In this document: in pieces, positions 6,346 through 11,487 of the stretch
Layout of the letters: each line of letters opens with the position of its first letter
Position numbering within the stretch: the stretch's first letter is position 1
DNA from: Chloroflexota bacterium
GTDB lineage: Bacteria > Chloroflexota > UBA6077 > JACQUR01
NCBI GenBank assembly: GCA_016210245.1
Contig: JACQUR010000103.1
Location: 1-11,487 of the forward strand
Length of the DNA stretch: 11,487 bases
Reading direction: 5' to 3'
Made by a program: the position numbers and the translations under genes
The notes under the pieces: generated by a model
The model's input: only the letters and a program-made list of their open reading frames with translations
What the model was told of the DNA's origin: nothing
Database searches by the model: none

Positions 6346-8439
6346 TCAATCGATCGAAGCTAGCAAGGCGCGGGCGTCCTGAAAAGAGGTAGCAACCGGG
6401 ACCAGCACGAGCCCCAGCGTGACGCTGATGGGAAGGCGCGCACGCACCGCGTAGCGGAGCACAGGGGCTGGCTCGCGGTAGCCGTAGCCGCGCGAAACCC
6501 AGCCCTCTTCCACGCTCAGCGTGGCGCCGCCAGGGAAGTCCAGCGGCACGATCCAGAGGTCTGCGCGGGGGGCACGCAGTCGCACGGCCAGCTCCATCCG
6601 CTCCGCCAGCGGGCGGGCCAGGTGCAGGAACAGCTCGAGGTCGTGCTCGCCCACCCCGTCGAGCGTGTCCTGGATCACCCAGGCCGAGCGGCGCTTGTCG
6701 AACCGGATGCGCCGGCGATGGACCACTGGCTCGGGCAGCCGCGCGTAGCCGTCGTGCTGGGCATCCAGCAGGTCGTGCTCGGCGTCGGACTCCCAGGCAT
6801 GGACGATGGGATGGGCGTCGTCCTCGATGCGCCACAACCGCAAGGGAGGCTCCCCTAGACGGGCAATCTCCTCCCCGTCGACGCGAACCGTGTTGTGGGC
6901 GGCGGTGGCCCGCAGCGCCTGGCGGGCGGCCGGATCGGCCGTGTAGGCGTAGGTGCCGGAATCGACGATCAGCGGCGCACCCGCGGCCCAGAGGTCGAAC
7001 GAGAGCAGGTCGTTGTGGCCGTGGCCGCCGATGCCGTTCATGCCCACCTCGCCCGCGTCCACCACCATCACCGCGTCCGGGCCGCGCAGCACGTAGAAGC
7101 CGCCGAGCGGGAAAGCGTGCGAGGGGACCTCCGGCCTGGTCCGCGGGGCACTCAGCATGTCCGCGCCGCACAGCCACACGGCCGTCTCCACCGCCTCCTC
7201 GGCCGCTCCGAGCTGGTCCGGGCGGCCGAACCTGGCGCCGCCGACGGCGAGGTGGCGGCGGTGGGTGCCGATGGGCTCGTCGTCCAGTCCGGCCAGGCGG
7301 CCGTCGTCATTGTCGCCGATCTGCGGGAAGGTGCCGTCCGGGCGGGTGTAGGCCAGCATGAACTCGAACATGCGCTCCAGCCGCTGGCGTGCGGCCTCGG
7401 GCACCGGGATGCCGTTCAGGTCGCATAGCAATGCCGCGCTGTACCAGAACTCCAGCACCAGCCCCTGGTAGCCGATCCCCTTCTCGAAGTCCACCCCATC
7501 GGGGTGGACCTGGCGCTCCAGCTCACCCCACACGATCTCCAGGCCCTTGCGGCGCCAGGCCTCGGCCTCGGCAAACTCGGGCAACAGCACGCCCAGGAAG
7601 AGCAGCCCCACGCCGTTGGCCAGGTAGTGGTTGCCGTTGTTGTTGGAGTGCTCCAGGTTGTCCAGGATGTGGCGTCCGTGCTGGAGCAGCGCTTTGAGCA
7701 GCCGTAGCCGGGCGCGCGCGTGAAACTCGGGAGCGTCGGCGAAGAGGGCGGCCGCCCAGAGCCAGTTGGCCGCGCGCACGGCCACCTCGATCGCCCGCCC
7801 CCAGTTGACGCTGAACGGCCAGGGGTTCTCGTCCAGCCAGGCCTCGAGCTGGCTCACGAACTCGCGCGCGTAGCGCGGGTCCGGGTCCAGGGCGTAGGCC
7901 CGGCCGAGGGTGACCCAGTGGTGGCAGCGGCTCAACTCCCAGGGGACCTTGACGTCGCACGGGTGGCCCGGGGCGGAGTAGTCGATGTCCTCGTAGAACT
8001 GGCGTGGCCAGGTGTAGCCCACCTTGAAGTCGGTGTGCCAGTCGAGGCGCGGCCCCAGCGCGACGGGCCCCGAGCCGAGCAGGTCGAAGGTATGCTGCAG
8101 GGCCAGGTCGGCGGCGCGCAGGGTGCGCTCGGCCAGGTGCGGGGCGTGGCGCGCGAGCGCCTGAGCGCGCAGCCGCGCCTCGGGCGCGGTCACGAAGAAC
8201 CGCGGCCGCTGCCGGGCCTGGAAGTAGTCCACCGCCGCCTCGACGGTTCGAAAGCGCCCGCCCAGGGCGCGCAGCAAGGCGCGGTCGGAGAGCTCGCCTC
8301 GCGCGCGGTGCAAGCGCCAGCGGCGGACCCGCCGCTGCAGCGGGCGCAGCGCGACCCGCGCCACCTTGCCCGGCAACAACCCGGGCGGCGTGCGGCGCAC
8401 GCGCCAGAGGAGGTCGTAGATCCGTCCGCCCATCAGCAT
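6346..8439 (-). CDS. Heparinase II/III family protein (alginate-lyase superfamily)
   Basis: A 697-residue protein with the two-part layout of heparinase II/III-like lyases. An alpha-toroid comes first: VNWGRAIEVAVRAANWLW (211-228), SNNNGNHYLANGVGLLFLG (265-283), then GDNDDGR (375-381). A beta-sandwich domain follows: GGHGHNDLLSFDLWAAG (471-487), DSGTYAYT (493-500) and AHNTVRVDG (514-522). The conserved Asn/His of the NNGNH box, the His of GHGHND and the Tyr after DSGT are at the expected active-site places. The family cleaves uronic-acid polysaccharides by beta-elimination. No signal peptide is seen (the N-terminus is MLMGGRIYDLLWRVRR), so it may work inside the cell or use another export route. 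ATG 8439 is chosen (8433 also possible). An open TTG at 8502 would translate the palindrome into the N-terminus and is rejected. RBS is weak (GUUGGG), just outside the palindrome. Confidence 0.88.
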   Translation of the reverse strand: MLMGGRIYDLLWRVRRTPPGLLPGKVARVALRPLQRRVRRWRLHRARGELSDRALLRALGGRFRTVEAAVDYFQARQRPRFFVTAPEARLRAQALARHAPHLAERTLRAADLALQHTFDLLGSGPVALGPRLDWHTDFKVGYTWPRQFYEDIDYSAPGHPCDVKVPWELSRCHHWVTLGRAYALDPDPRYAREFVSQLEAWLDENPWPFSVNWGRAIEVAVRAANWLWAAALFADAPEFHARARLRLLKALLQHGRHILDNLEHSNNNGNHYLANGVGLLFLGVLLPEFAEAEAWRRKGLEIVWGELERQVHPDGVDFEKGIGYQGLVLEFWYSAALLCDLNGIPVPEAARQRLERMFEFMLAYTRPDGTFPQIGDNDDGRLAGLDDEPIGTHRRHLAVGGARFGRPDQLGAAEEAVETAVWLCGADMLSAPRTRPEVPSHAFPLGGFYVLRGPDAVMVVDAGEVGMNGIGGHGHNDLLSFDLWAAGAPLIVDSGTYAYTADPAARQALRATAAHNTVRVDGEEIARLGEPPLRLWRIEDDAHPIVHAWESDAEHDLLDAQHDGYARLPEPVVHRRRIRFDKRRSAWVIQDTLDGVGEHDLELFLHLARPLAERMELAVRLRAPRADLWIVPLDFPGGATLSVEEGWVSRGYGYREPAPVLRYAVRARLPISVTLGLVLVPVATSFQDARALLASID

Positions 8440-8445
8440 CCCAAC

Positions 8446-8513
8446 AGAGTGCAGATTTGAGAGTGCAGAGTGCAGAATGCACTCTGCACTCTGCACTCTC
8501 AAATCTGCACTCT
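8446..8513. repeat. 68-nt near-perfect palindrome built of heptamers
   Basis: The arms at 8446-8474 and 8485-8513 are 29-nt exact inverted copies. The 10-nt centre (gaatgcactc) also pairs except for one A/C position (8477/8482), so the whole 68 nt is a dyad with a single mismatch. The arms are made from AGAGTGC/GAGTGCA heptamers. The stop of the upstream GT4 gene (TGA, 8501-8499) lies in the right arm, and the heparinase-like start lies 7 nt beyond the left arm. There is no T-run after the hairpin in the coding direction, so it is not a standard intrinsic terminator. Confidence 0.92.
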
Positions 8514-9806
8514 CCGTGTCTCCGTGTCTCCGTGGTGAGCCTCGAAAGGCGCTTCTGCCACCAGCTCGCGGTACACGTCCAGCGTGGCCTCCGCGGCCCG
8601 CGTCCAGCTAAACCGCGCCTCCACCGTGCGGCGGGCCTGCTCGCCCACCCGCTGTCGCGTCGCGGGGTCGCGCAGCAGCGCCGTGAGGCGTTCGGCCAGC
8701 GCTGGCGGCGCGCCGGGCGGCACCAGGAAGCCGTCGTGGCCATCGGTGATCGTATCGCGCAGCCCGCCCACCGCCGAGGCCACGACCGGCCGCCCGCAGC
8801 TCATCGCCTCCAGCGCCACGATCCCCTGCCCCTCCGAGTAGGAGGGCAGCACGAACACATCCGCGGCGTTGTACCAGCGCACCAGGTCCTCCGACGAAAC
8901 CGCGCCGATGAAGCGCACCCCCGCATCCAAGCCCAGCTCCGCCACCAGCGCCCGCAGCCGCGGCTCCTGGTCCTCCACCCCCGCGCTCGCCCCGCTGCCG
9001 ACGATCGCCAGGCGGGCGGCGGGCAGCGCTGCCCGCACGCGCTCCATGGCCAGGACCAACTGGTCGACCGCCTTGCGCGGCTCCAGGTTGCCGACGAACA
9101 CCACCAGCGGCTCGTCCCCGGCGAGGCCAAGCTGGTCCCGCACCTGGGCGATGGGCTGGGGGCGAAAACGCGCCGTATCGACGCCCGAACGAATCACCCG
9201 GATCCGGGCTGGATCCGCCCCCAACTGGACCGCTTCCTCGCGCACGTGCTCGTTGACGGCGATGAACCGATCACCGAAGCGGAGGTTGGGTTGCATCAAG
9301 CCGTAGATGGTTTCGTTGGAGTGCTCGCGGAAGAAGCTGTGGAGCGTGACCACGACCGGCGTGGCCAGGCCGTCCAGTTCGGCCAACAGCCGAACGACCA
9401 GGTGGCGGTCCAACGGGTGCTGCACATGCACCACGTCCGGCCGGGCGGCGCGCAAGAAGCCGCGGTACTCCAGCATCTGGGCCAGCAGCGCGCGCCGGCC
9501 GGCGTGCCAGGCCGAGGGGAGGAGGCGCGGGTGGCGGACGAGCGTGACCCCGAGTCGGGCGGCGGCCCAGACGCCAGCCCGGTGCGAATGGGAGAGCAGT
9601 CCCAGCCAGCCATCGGCCTGGCGTAGCGGCGTGACGGGCAGCAACCGGCCGGCCAGCGACGGCTGCCGCACGTTGGTAGCCAGCAAGCGCACCTCAACTC
9701 CCAGGCGGCCCAGGGCCTGGACGAGCTCGGCCGTGTGGGTCGCCACCCCGCCCGCCAGCAGCCCGCCGTACTCGGGCGGTAGCGGACCGATCATTGCGAT
9801 CCTCAT
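8499..9806 (-). CDS. Glycosyltransferase family 4 (GT-B fold)
   Basis: A 435-residue GT4 glycosyltransferase. The N-terminal domain begins MRIAMIGPLPPEYGGLLAGG (1-20) with the Gly-rich loop and the VATHTAELVQAL helix. PDVVHVQHP (123-131) and VTLHSFFREHS (153-163) form the acceptor side. The donor domain contains IRSGVDTARFRP (205-216), VFVGNLEPRKAVD (236-248) and SEGQGIVALEAMSCG (324-338), with the E-x7-E pair E325 and E333. Length is typical. The frame stays open upstream, but that part overlaps the previous gene's repeat tail and has no family similarity, so the ATG at 9806, 4 nt after the upstream stop, is preferred; 9794 is an alternative. No strong ribosome binding site is visible, suggesting coupling. 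The last 14 residues (EAHHGDTETRRVQI) come entirely from the octamer repeat and the palindrome, which also supplies the stop codon. Confidence 0.9.
   Translation of the reverse strand: MRIAMIGPLPPEYGGLLAGGVATHTAELVQALGRLGVEVRLLATNVRQPSLAGRLLPVTPLRQADGWLGLLSHSHRAGVWAAARLGVTLVRHPRLLPSAWHAGRRALLAQMLEYRGFLRAARPDVVHVQHPLDRHLVVRLLAELDGLATPVVVTLHSFFREHSNETIYGLMQPNLRFGDRFIAVNEHVREEAVQLGADPARIRVIRSGVDTARFRPQPIAQVRDQLGLAGDEPLVVFVGNLEPRKAVDQLVLAMERVRAALPAARLAIVGSGASAGVEDQEPRLRALVAELGLDAGVRFIGAVSSEDLVRWYNAADVFVLPSYSEGQGIVALEAMSCGRPVVASAVGGLRDTITDGHDGFLVPPGAPPALAERLTALLRDPATRQRVGEQARRTVEARFSWTRAAEATLDVYRELVAEAPFEAHHGDTETRRVQI
8511..8541. repeat. Octamer repeats TCTCCGTG x3 plus CGTGGTGAGCC flank
   Basis: Three exact octamers TCTCCGTG occupy 8511-8534, overlapping the palindrome edge by 3 nt and running into CGTGGTGAGCC (8531-8541). 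The same 11-mer recurs at 11206-11216. On the minus strand the repeat encodes residues of the GT4 tail (HHGDTETRR). Confidence 0.9.
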
Positions 9807-9810
9807 CTGG

Positions 9811-11181
9811 CTACGACAGCTCGGACACGGGGACTTCCGAGACGCGGGGAGGGTCTTCAGTACTGCCCTCCCCGCGTCCCCGTGTCTCCGCGTCCCCGCG
9901 TCTCCGCGTCCCCGCGTCCACGGGCGCCTCCAGCCCGGCCGCGCGCAGGATGGCGGCAGCCAGGCGCTGGGCGCTCTGCCCATCGGTGAAGTGGACCCAG
10001 TCGCGCACGACCTGGCGGCGCTGCTCGCGGTAGACCGCAGGGTCGGCCAGGTAGCAGTTGATCCAGTCGACCAGCTCCTCCTGGTTCCAGGCGATGGGCA
10101 CCAGGTCGCGCTCCACCAGGCCCTTGTAGTGCATCTTGAAGTGCAACCCCACCACGTAGCGCTCCATCTCCTCCGGGTCCACGGTGCTGAAAGCGACCAG
10201 GAGCGTCGGCGTGTCGCAGATGGCCGCCTCCAGGGTCACGGTGGTGGCGAAGTTGAGCATCACGTCGGTGTGCCGCAGCAGTGCCGCCATGCGCTGGATG
10301 TCTGCCACCTCCATGGTCCACCCCAGCCGGCGGCTCCAGCGGTCGGGCAGGTCCAGGCACACGTGGGGCGAGTGGCGGTACTTGAGGTAGGGTCCGATGT
10401 TGTCGCTGGGGTGCAGGCGCACCAGGAGCTGGACCGGCTCGCGGAAGCGCCGCTGCTCGATCGCCTCCACCAGCAGGTCGACCAGGTACGTCTGGTCGCT
10501 CTCGTAGGTGAACGAGCTGGTGGCCAGCAGGAGCAGCCGCTTGGTCGGGTCGAGGCCGAGCTGGGCGAACAGGCCCGCCCGCGAGAGGGCGGGGGCCGGC
10601 TGGAAGTACGGATCGAGCTGGGGAGCGCCGACGATCGCGACCTCGCCGGGGCGGTAGCGCTCCAGCTCCACTGCCTCGGCGTGGTTGATGGGGTTCCACA
10701 CCGTCAGGCGGTCCGGGCGGGTGCGCAGGTGTTTGAGCAGGTTGTCCCAACTGCGCACGCTGCCCAGGCTGGGTACGCCGTGGCGGTGAGCCGCCCGCAC
10801 CAGGGTGTTGTCCCCGGGCCGCAGCGGCTCGCCGGACACCACCAGGGCCGGCGGATAGCGGTGGAACGCCTCGTCGTAGGCGTGGGCCGGAATCAGCGCC
10901 TCCTCCAGGCGCAGCCACCACCGCAGCAGCTCTCGATTTCGCACGTGCCGCCAGCGGCGGGTCATCAGCCGCCACTTCATGGTCGTGGGCAGGTACATGT
11001 GGAACGGCTCGACCACAACCCTCGAGCCTTCGAACTCCGCTCGAAAGATCGGGTCGCGGTGGGCCGGCGTGAGCAGGACGACCCGGACCTCAGGATGGGC
11101 CAGCAAGGCCTCCACCACGCCACAGCGCAGCAGGTCGCGCTCGGCCAGGCCCGTCTGGATGGTGAGATGAATGTTGCGCAC
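9811..11181 (-). CDS. GT-B-like glycosyl/glycerophosphotransferase-type protein
   Basis: A 456-residue protein from a GTG at 11181, chosen because VRNIHLTIQTGLAERDLLR is the expected first strand and helix, GAGGA lies 11 nt upstream, and the open frame further upstream is not protein-like. Motifs in order: LVVSGEPL (113-120); SWDNLLKH (144-151); LTVWNPINHAEAVEL (159-173); VAIVGAPQLDPYF (181-193); LLLLATSSF (216-224); LLVRLHPSDN (252-261); TDVMLNFATTVTLEAAICDTP (305-325, split here only as a range). These match GT-B enzymes related to CDP-glycerol glycerophosphotransferases and 2-epimerase-like capsule enzymes, with the HPSD donor-phosphate region intact. It is the first gene after the gene-free leader, so it probably opens the operon or a new transcript. 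Residues from about 420 (VDAGTRRRGDAETRGRGEG...) are encoded by the octamer array and are not part of the fold. The exact reaction is uncertain. Confidence 0.8.
   Translation of the reverse strand: MRNIHLTIQTGLAERDLLRCGVVEALLAHPEVRVVLLTPAHRDPIFRAEFEGSRVVVEPFHMYLPTTMKWRLMTRRWRHVRNRELLRWWLRLEEALIPAHAYDEAFHRYPPALVVSGEPLRPGDNTLVRAAHRHGVPSLGSVRSWDNLLKHLRTRPDRLTVWNPINHAEAVELERYRPGEVAIVGAPQLDPYFQPAPALSRAGLFAQLGLDPTKRLLLLATSSFTYESDQTYLVDLLVEAIEQRRFREPVQLLVRLHPSDNIGPYLKYRHSPHVCLDLPDRWSRRLGWTMEVADIQRMAALLRHTDVMLNFATTVTLEAAICDTPTLLVAFSTVDPEEMERYVVGLHFKMHYKGLVERDLVPIAWNQEELVDWINCYLADPAVYREQRRQVVRDWVHFTDGQSAQRLAAAILRAAGLEAPVDAGTRRRGDAETRGRGEGSTEDPPRVSEVPVSELS
9841..9878. repeat. 13-bp inverted repeat with 12-nt loop inside a gene's 3' end
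   Basis: GACGCGGGGAGGG (9841-9853) and CCCTCCCCGCGTC (9866-9878) are exact inverted copies separated by 12 nt. The hairpin lies within the last codons of the first glycosyltransferase-like gene, about 30 nt before its stop, and its right arm merges with the octamer array. It has no following T-run. Confidence 0.88.
9873..9920. repeat. Octamer tandem array, six units of CGYGTCYC
   Basis: Six consecutive 8-bp units: CGCGTCCC, CGTGTCTC, CGCGTCCC, CGCGTCTC, CGCGTCCC, CGCGTCCA. They are variants of the TCTCCGTG octamer at 8511-8534 in another phase. On the minus strand the array has no stop in the gene's frame and adds the tail VDAGTRRRGDAETRGRGEG to the upstream protein. Confidence 0.9.
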
Positions 11182-11205
11182 AGCGCGGTCAATCCTCGTC
11201 GTCTT

Positions 11206-11216
11206 CGTGGTGAGCC
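11206..11216. repeat. Second copy of the CGTGGTGAGCC element
   Basis: This 11-mer is identical to 8531-8541. On the minus strand it reads GGCTCACCACG and continues as AAGACGACGAGG, a degenerate relative of the GGAGACACGGAG run that follows the other copy. It sits 25 nt upstream of the GTG start at 11181 and appears to be the worn end of the same repeat family. Confidence 0.7.
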
Positions 11217-11248
11217 GCCGCTGGCCGGGGGTCTCTGGCCAGCGGCGG
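11215..11248 (-). promoter_or_regulatory. Leader hairpin, 12-bp perfect stem
   Basis: CCGCCGCTGGCC (11215-11226) and GGCCAGCGGCGG (11237-11248) are exact inverted copies around a 10-nt loop. The hairpin lies 33 nt upstream of the GTG start and right after the predicted transcription start, so it would sit at the 5' end of the mRNA. With no T-run after it, a role in mRNA stability or leader control is more likely than termination. Confidence 0.6.
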
Positions 11249-11251
11249 GGT

Positions 11252-11282
11252 ATTCTACCAGCGCGGCGCGCTTCGCGGTCAA
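11252..11282 (-). promoter_or_regulatory. Candidate sigma70-type promoter for the operon
   Basis: On the minus strand, TTGACC (11282-11277) and TAGAAT (11257-11252) each match 5 of 6 bases of the -35 and -10 consensus. The spacer is 19 nt, a little long. It is an unusually AT-rich spot in a very GC-rich leader, and it is placed correctly about 70 nt before the first gene. The call is sequence-based only. Confidence 0.4.
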
Positions 11283-11300
11283 GGCCCCTGGCCCCTCGTC

Positions 11301-11330
11301 GGGAGCGGCACGGCCTGCCGTGTCGCTCCC
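11301..11330. repeat. Hairpin with 14-nt arms, one mismatch
   Basis: GGGAGCGGCACGGC (11301-11314) and GCCGTGTCGCTCCC (11317-11330) pair with one mismatch (11308/11323). The mispair would be a G-U wobble in a plus-strand transcript. No T-run follows on either strand. It could be an atypical terminator for a gene upstream of the window or a structural repeat. Confidence 0.65.
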
Positions 11331-11487
11331 AATGCGCGCACGCCGGGTCTTTACTGGTCCACTGTGACTCGTGAAGTGAGGGGTGGTATACCGGTTCGTC
11401 CGTGCAGTGCAGGATTGCGCGGCCGAGCGACAGATTCCCGTGGTCCACTTCGAGCGAGGCCAGAGGCAAGACGCTATCGCCGCTGGC

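Larger units (their letters stand above)
11182..11487. other. Gene-free leader region at right edge
   Basis: No recognisable gene is seen in these 306 bases. Two minus-strand frames remain open across it, but their translations are Arg/Pro/Gly-rich without any motif and match nothing I know. The region holds a promoter-like pair, a 12-bp hairpin, a second hairpin at 11301-11330 and the CGTGGTGAGCC element at 11206-11216. It is most simply the upstream region of the operon; the outer 100 bases could also include the end of an unrelated upstream gene. Confidence 0.6.

Noticed and set aside
8440..8502. Heparinase-like protein starting at TTG 8502 within the palindrome
   Set aside because: The added 21 residues would be pure repeat translation, the start codon is rare and no ribosome binding site is visible. 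ATG 8439 begins the family-like sequence.
8446..8513. Intrinsic terminator
   Set aside because: No T-run follows the stem in either direction, and the next operon gene starts 7 nt away.
8457..9626. Plus-strand frame whose product starts like the extended heparinase N-terminus
   Set aside because: The shared start (MRVQSAEC) is an artefact of the palindrome being read from both sides. The remainder is antisense to the GT4 gene.
9307..11367. Plus-strand open frame of 686 codons
   Set aside because: It runs antisense to two clear glycosyltransferase-type genes and across the leader. Composition is Arg/Gln/His-heavy and no domain is recognisable.
11384..11394. GGTATACC palindrome as promoter or operator
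   Set aside because: It is only an 8-bp dyad with no convincing partner element at a promoter spacing, and is easily a chance occurrence.
11182..11469. N-terminal extension of the first glycosyltransferase-like protein
   Set aside because: The frame is open, but the residues are Arg/Pro-rich and motif-free. The fold's first strand begins at the GTG at 11181, which has GAGGA upstream, and the extension would cover the promoter and hairpins.

Overview
This window is one long minus-strand operon for building and modifying a surface or extracellular polysaccharide. It comes from a high-GC bacterium. There is no rRNA, tRNA or other marker gene, so the phylum cannot be fixed. The very high GC of the flanks and the short-period GAGACACGG-type repeats at gene junctions resemble what I associate with Chloroflexota and similar environmental lineages, but that is only an impression.

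In transcription order (right to left) the layout is as follows. A gene-free leader at 11182-11487 holds a plausible promoter and two hairpins. Next come a GT-B type glycosyltransferase-like protein (9811-11181), a GT4 glycosyltransferase (8499-9806) and a heparinase II/III-family protein (6346-8439). A DUF268-like SAM methyltransferase (5495-6334), a NodB-like polysaccharide deacetylase (4360-5550), a small unknown helical protein (3957-4367) and a formyltransferase (3208-3960) follow. The run ends with an asparagine synthase-type amidotransferase (1337-3220), a second GT4 (177-1340) and the start of a third GT4 that leaves the window (1-137). Junctions are overlaps or gaps of at most 59 nt, several of them of the ATGA type, so cotranscription and translational coupling are very likely.

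The proposed logic is that three or four glycosyltransferases assemble a glycan. The amidotransferase, methyltransferase, deacetylase and formyltransferase decorate sugars or sugar nucleotides, and the heparinase-like protein trims or turns over the polymer. The block 3208-6334 is visibly poorer in GC than its flanks and looks like an acquired specificity cassette inside an older framework.

The most unusual structure lies in the junctions, not in the genes. Three junctions carry heptamer or octamer tandem repeats, partly folded into inverted repeats, and these repeats encode the C-terminal tails of three glycosyltransferases and the stop codons of two of them. The 68-nt near-perfect palindrome at 8446-8513 is the clearest case. 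No wholly unknown enzyme system could be demonstrated from sequence alone. The repeat-derived gene ends and the deacetylase/unknown/formyltransferase trio are the best candidates for something undescribed.
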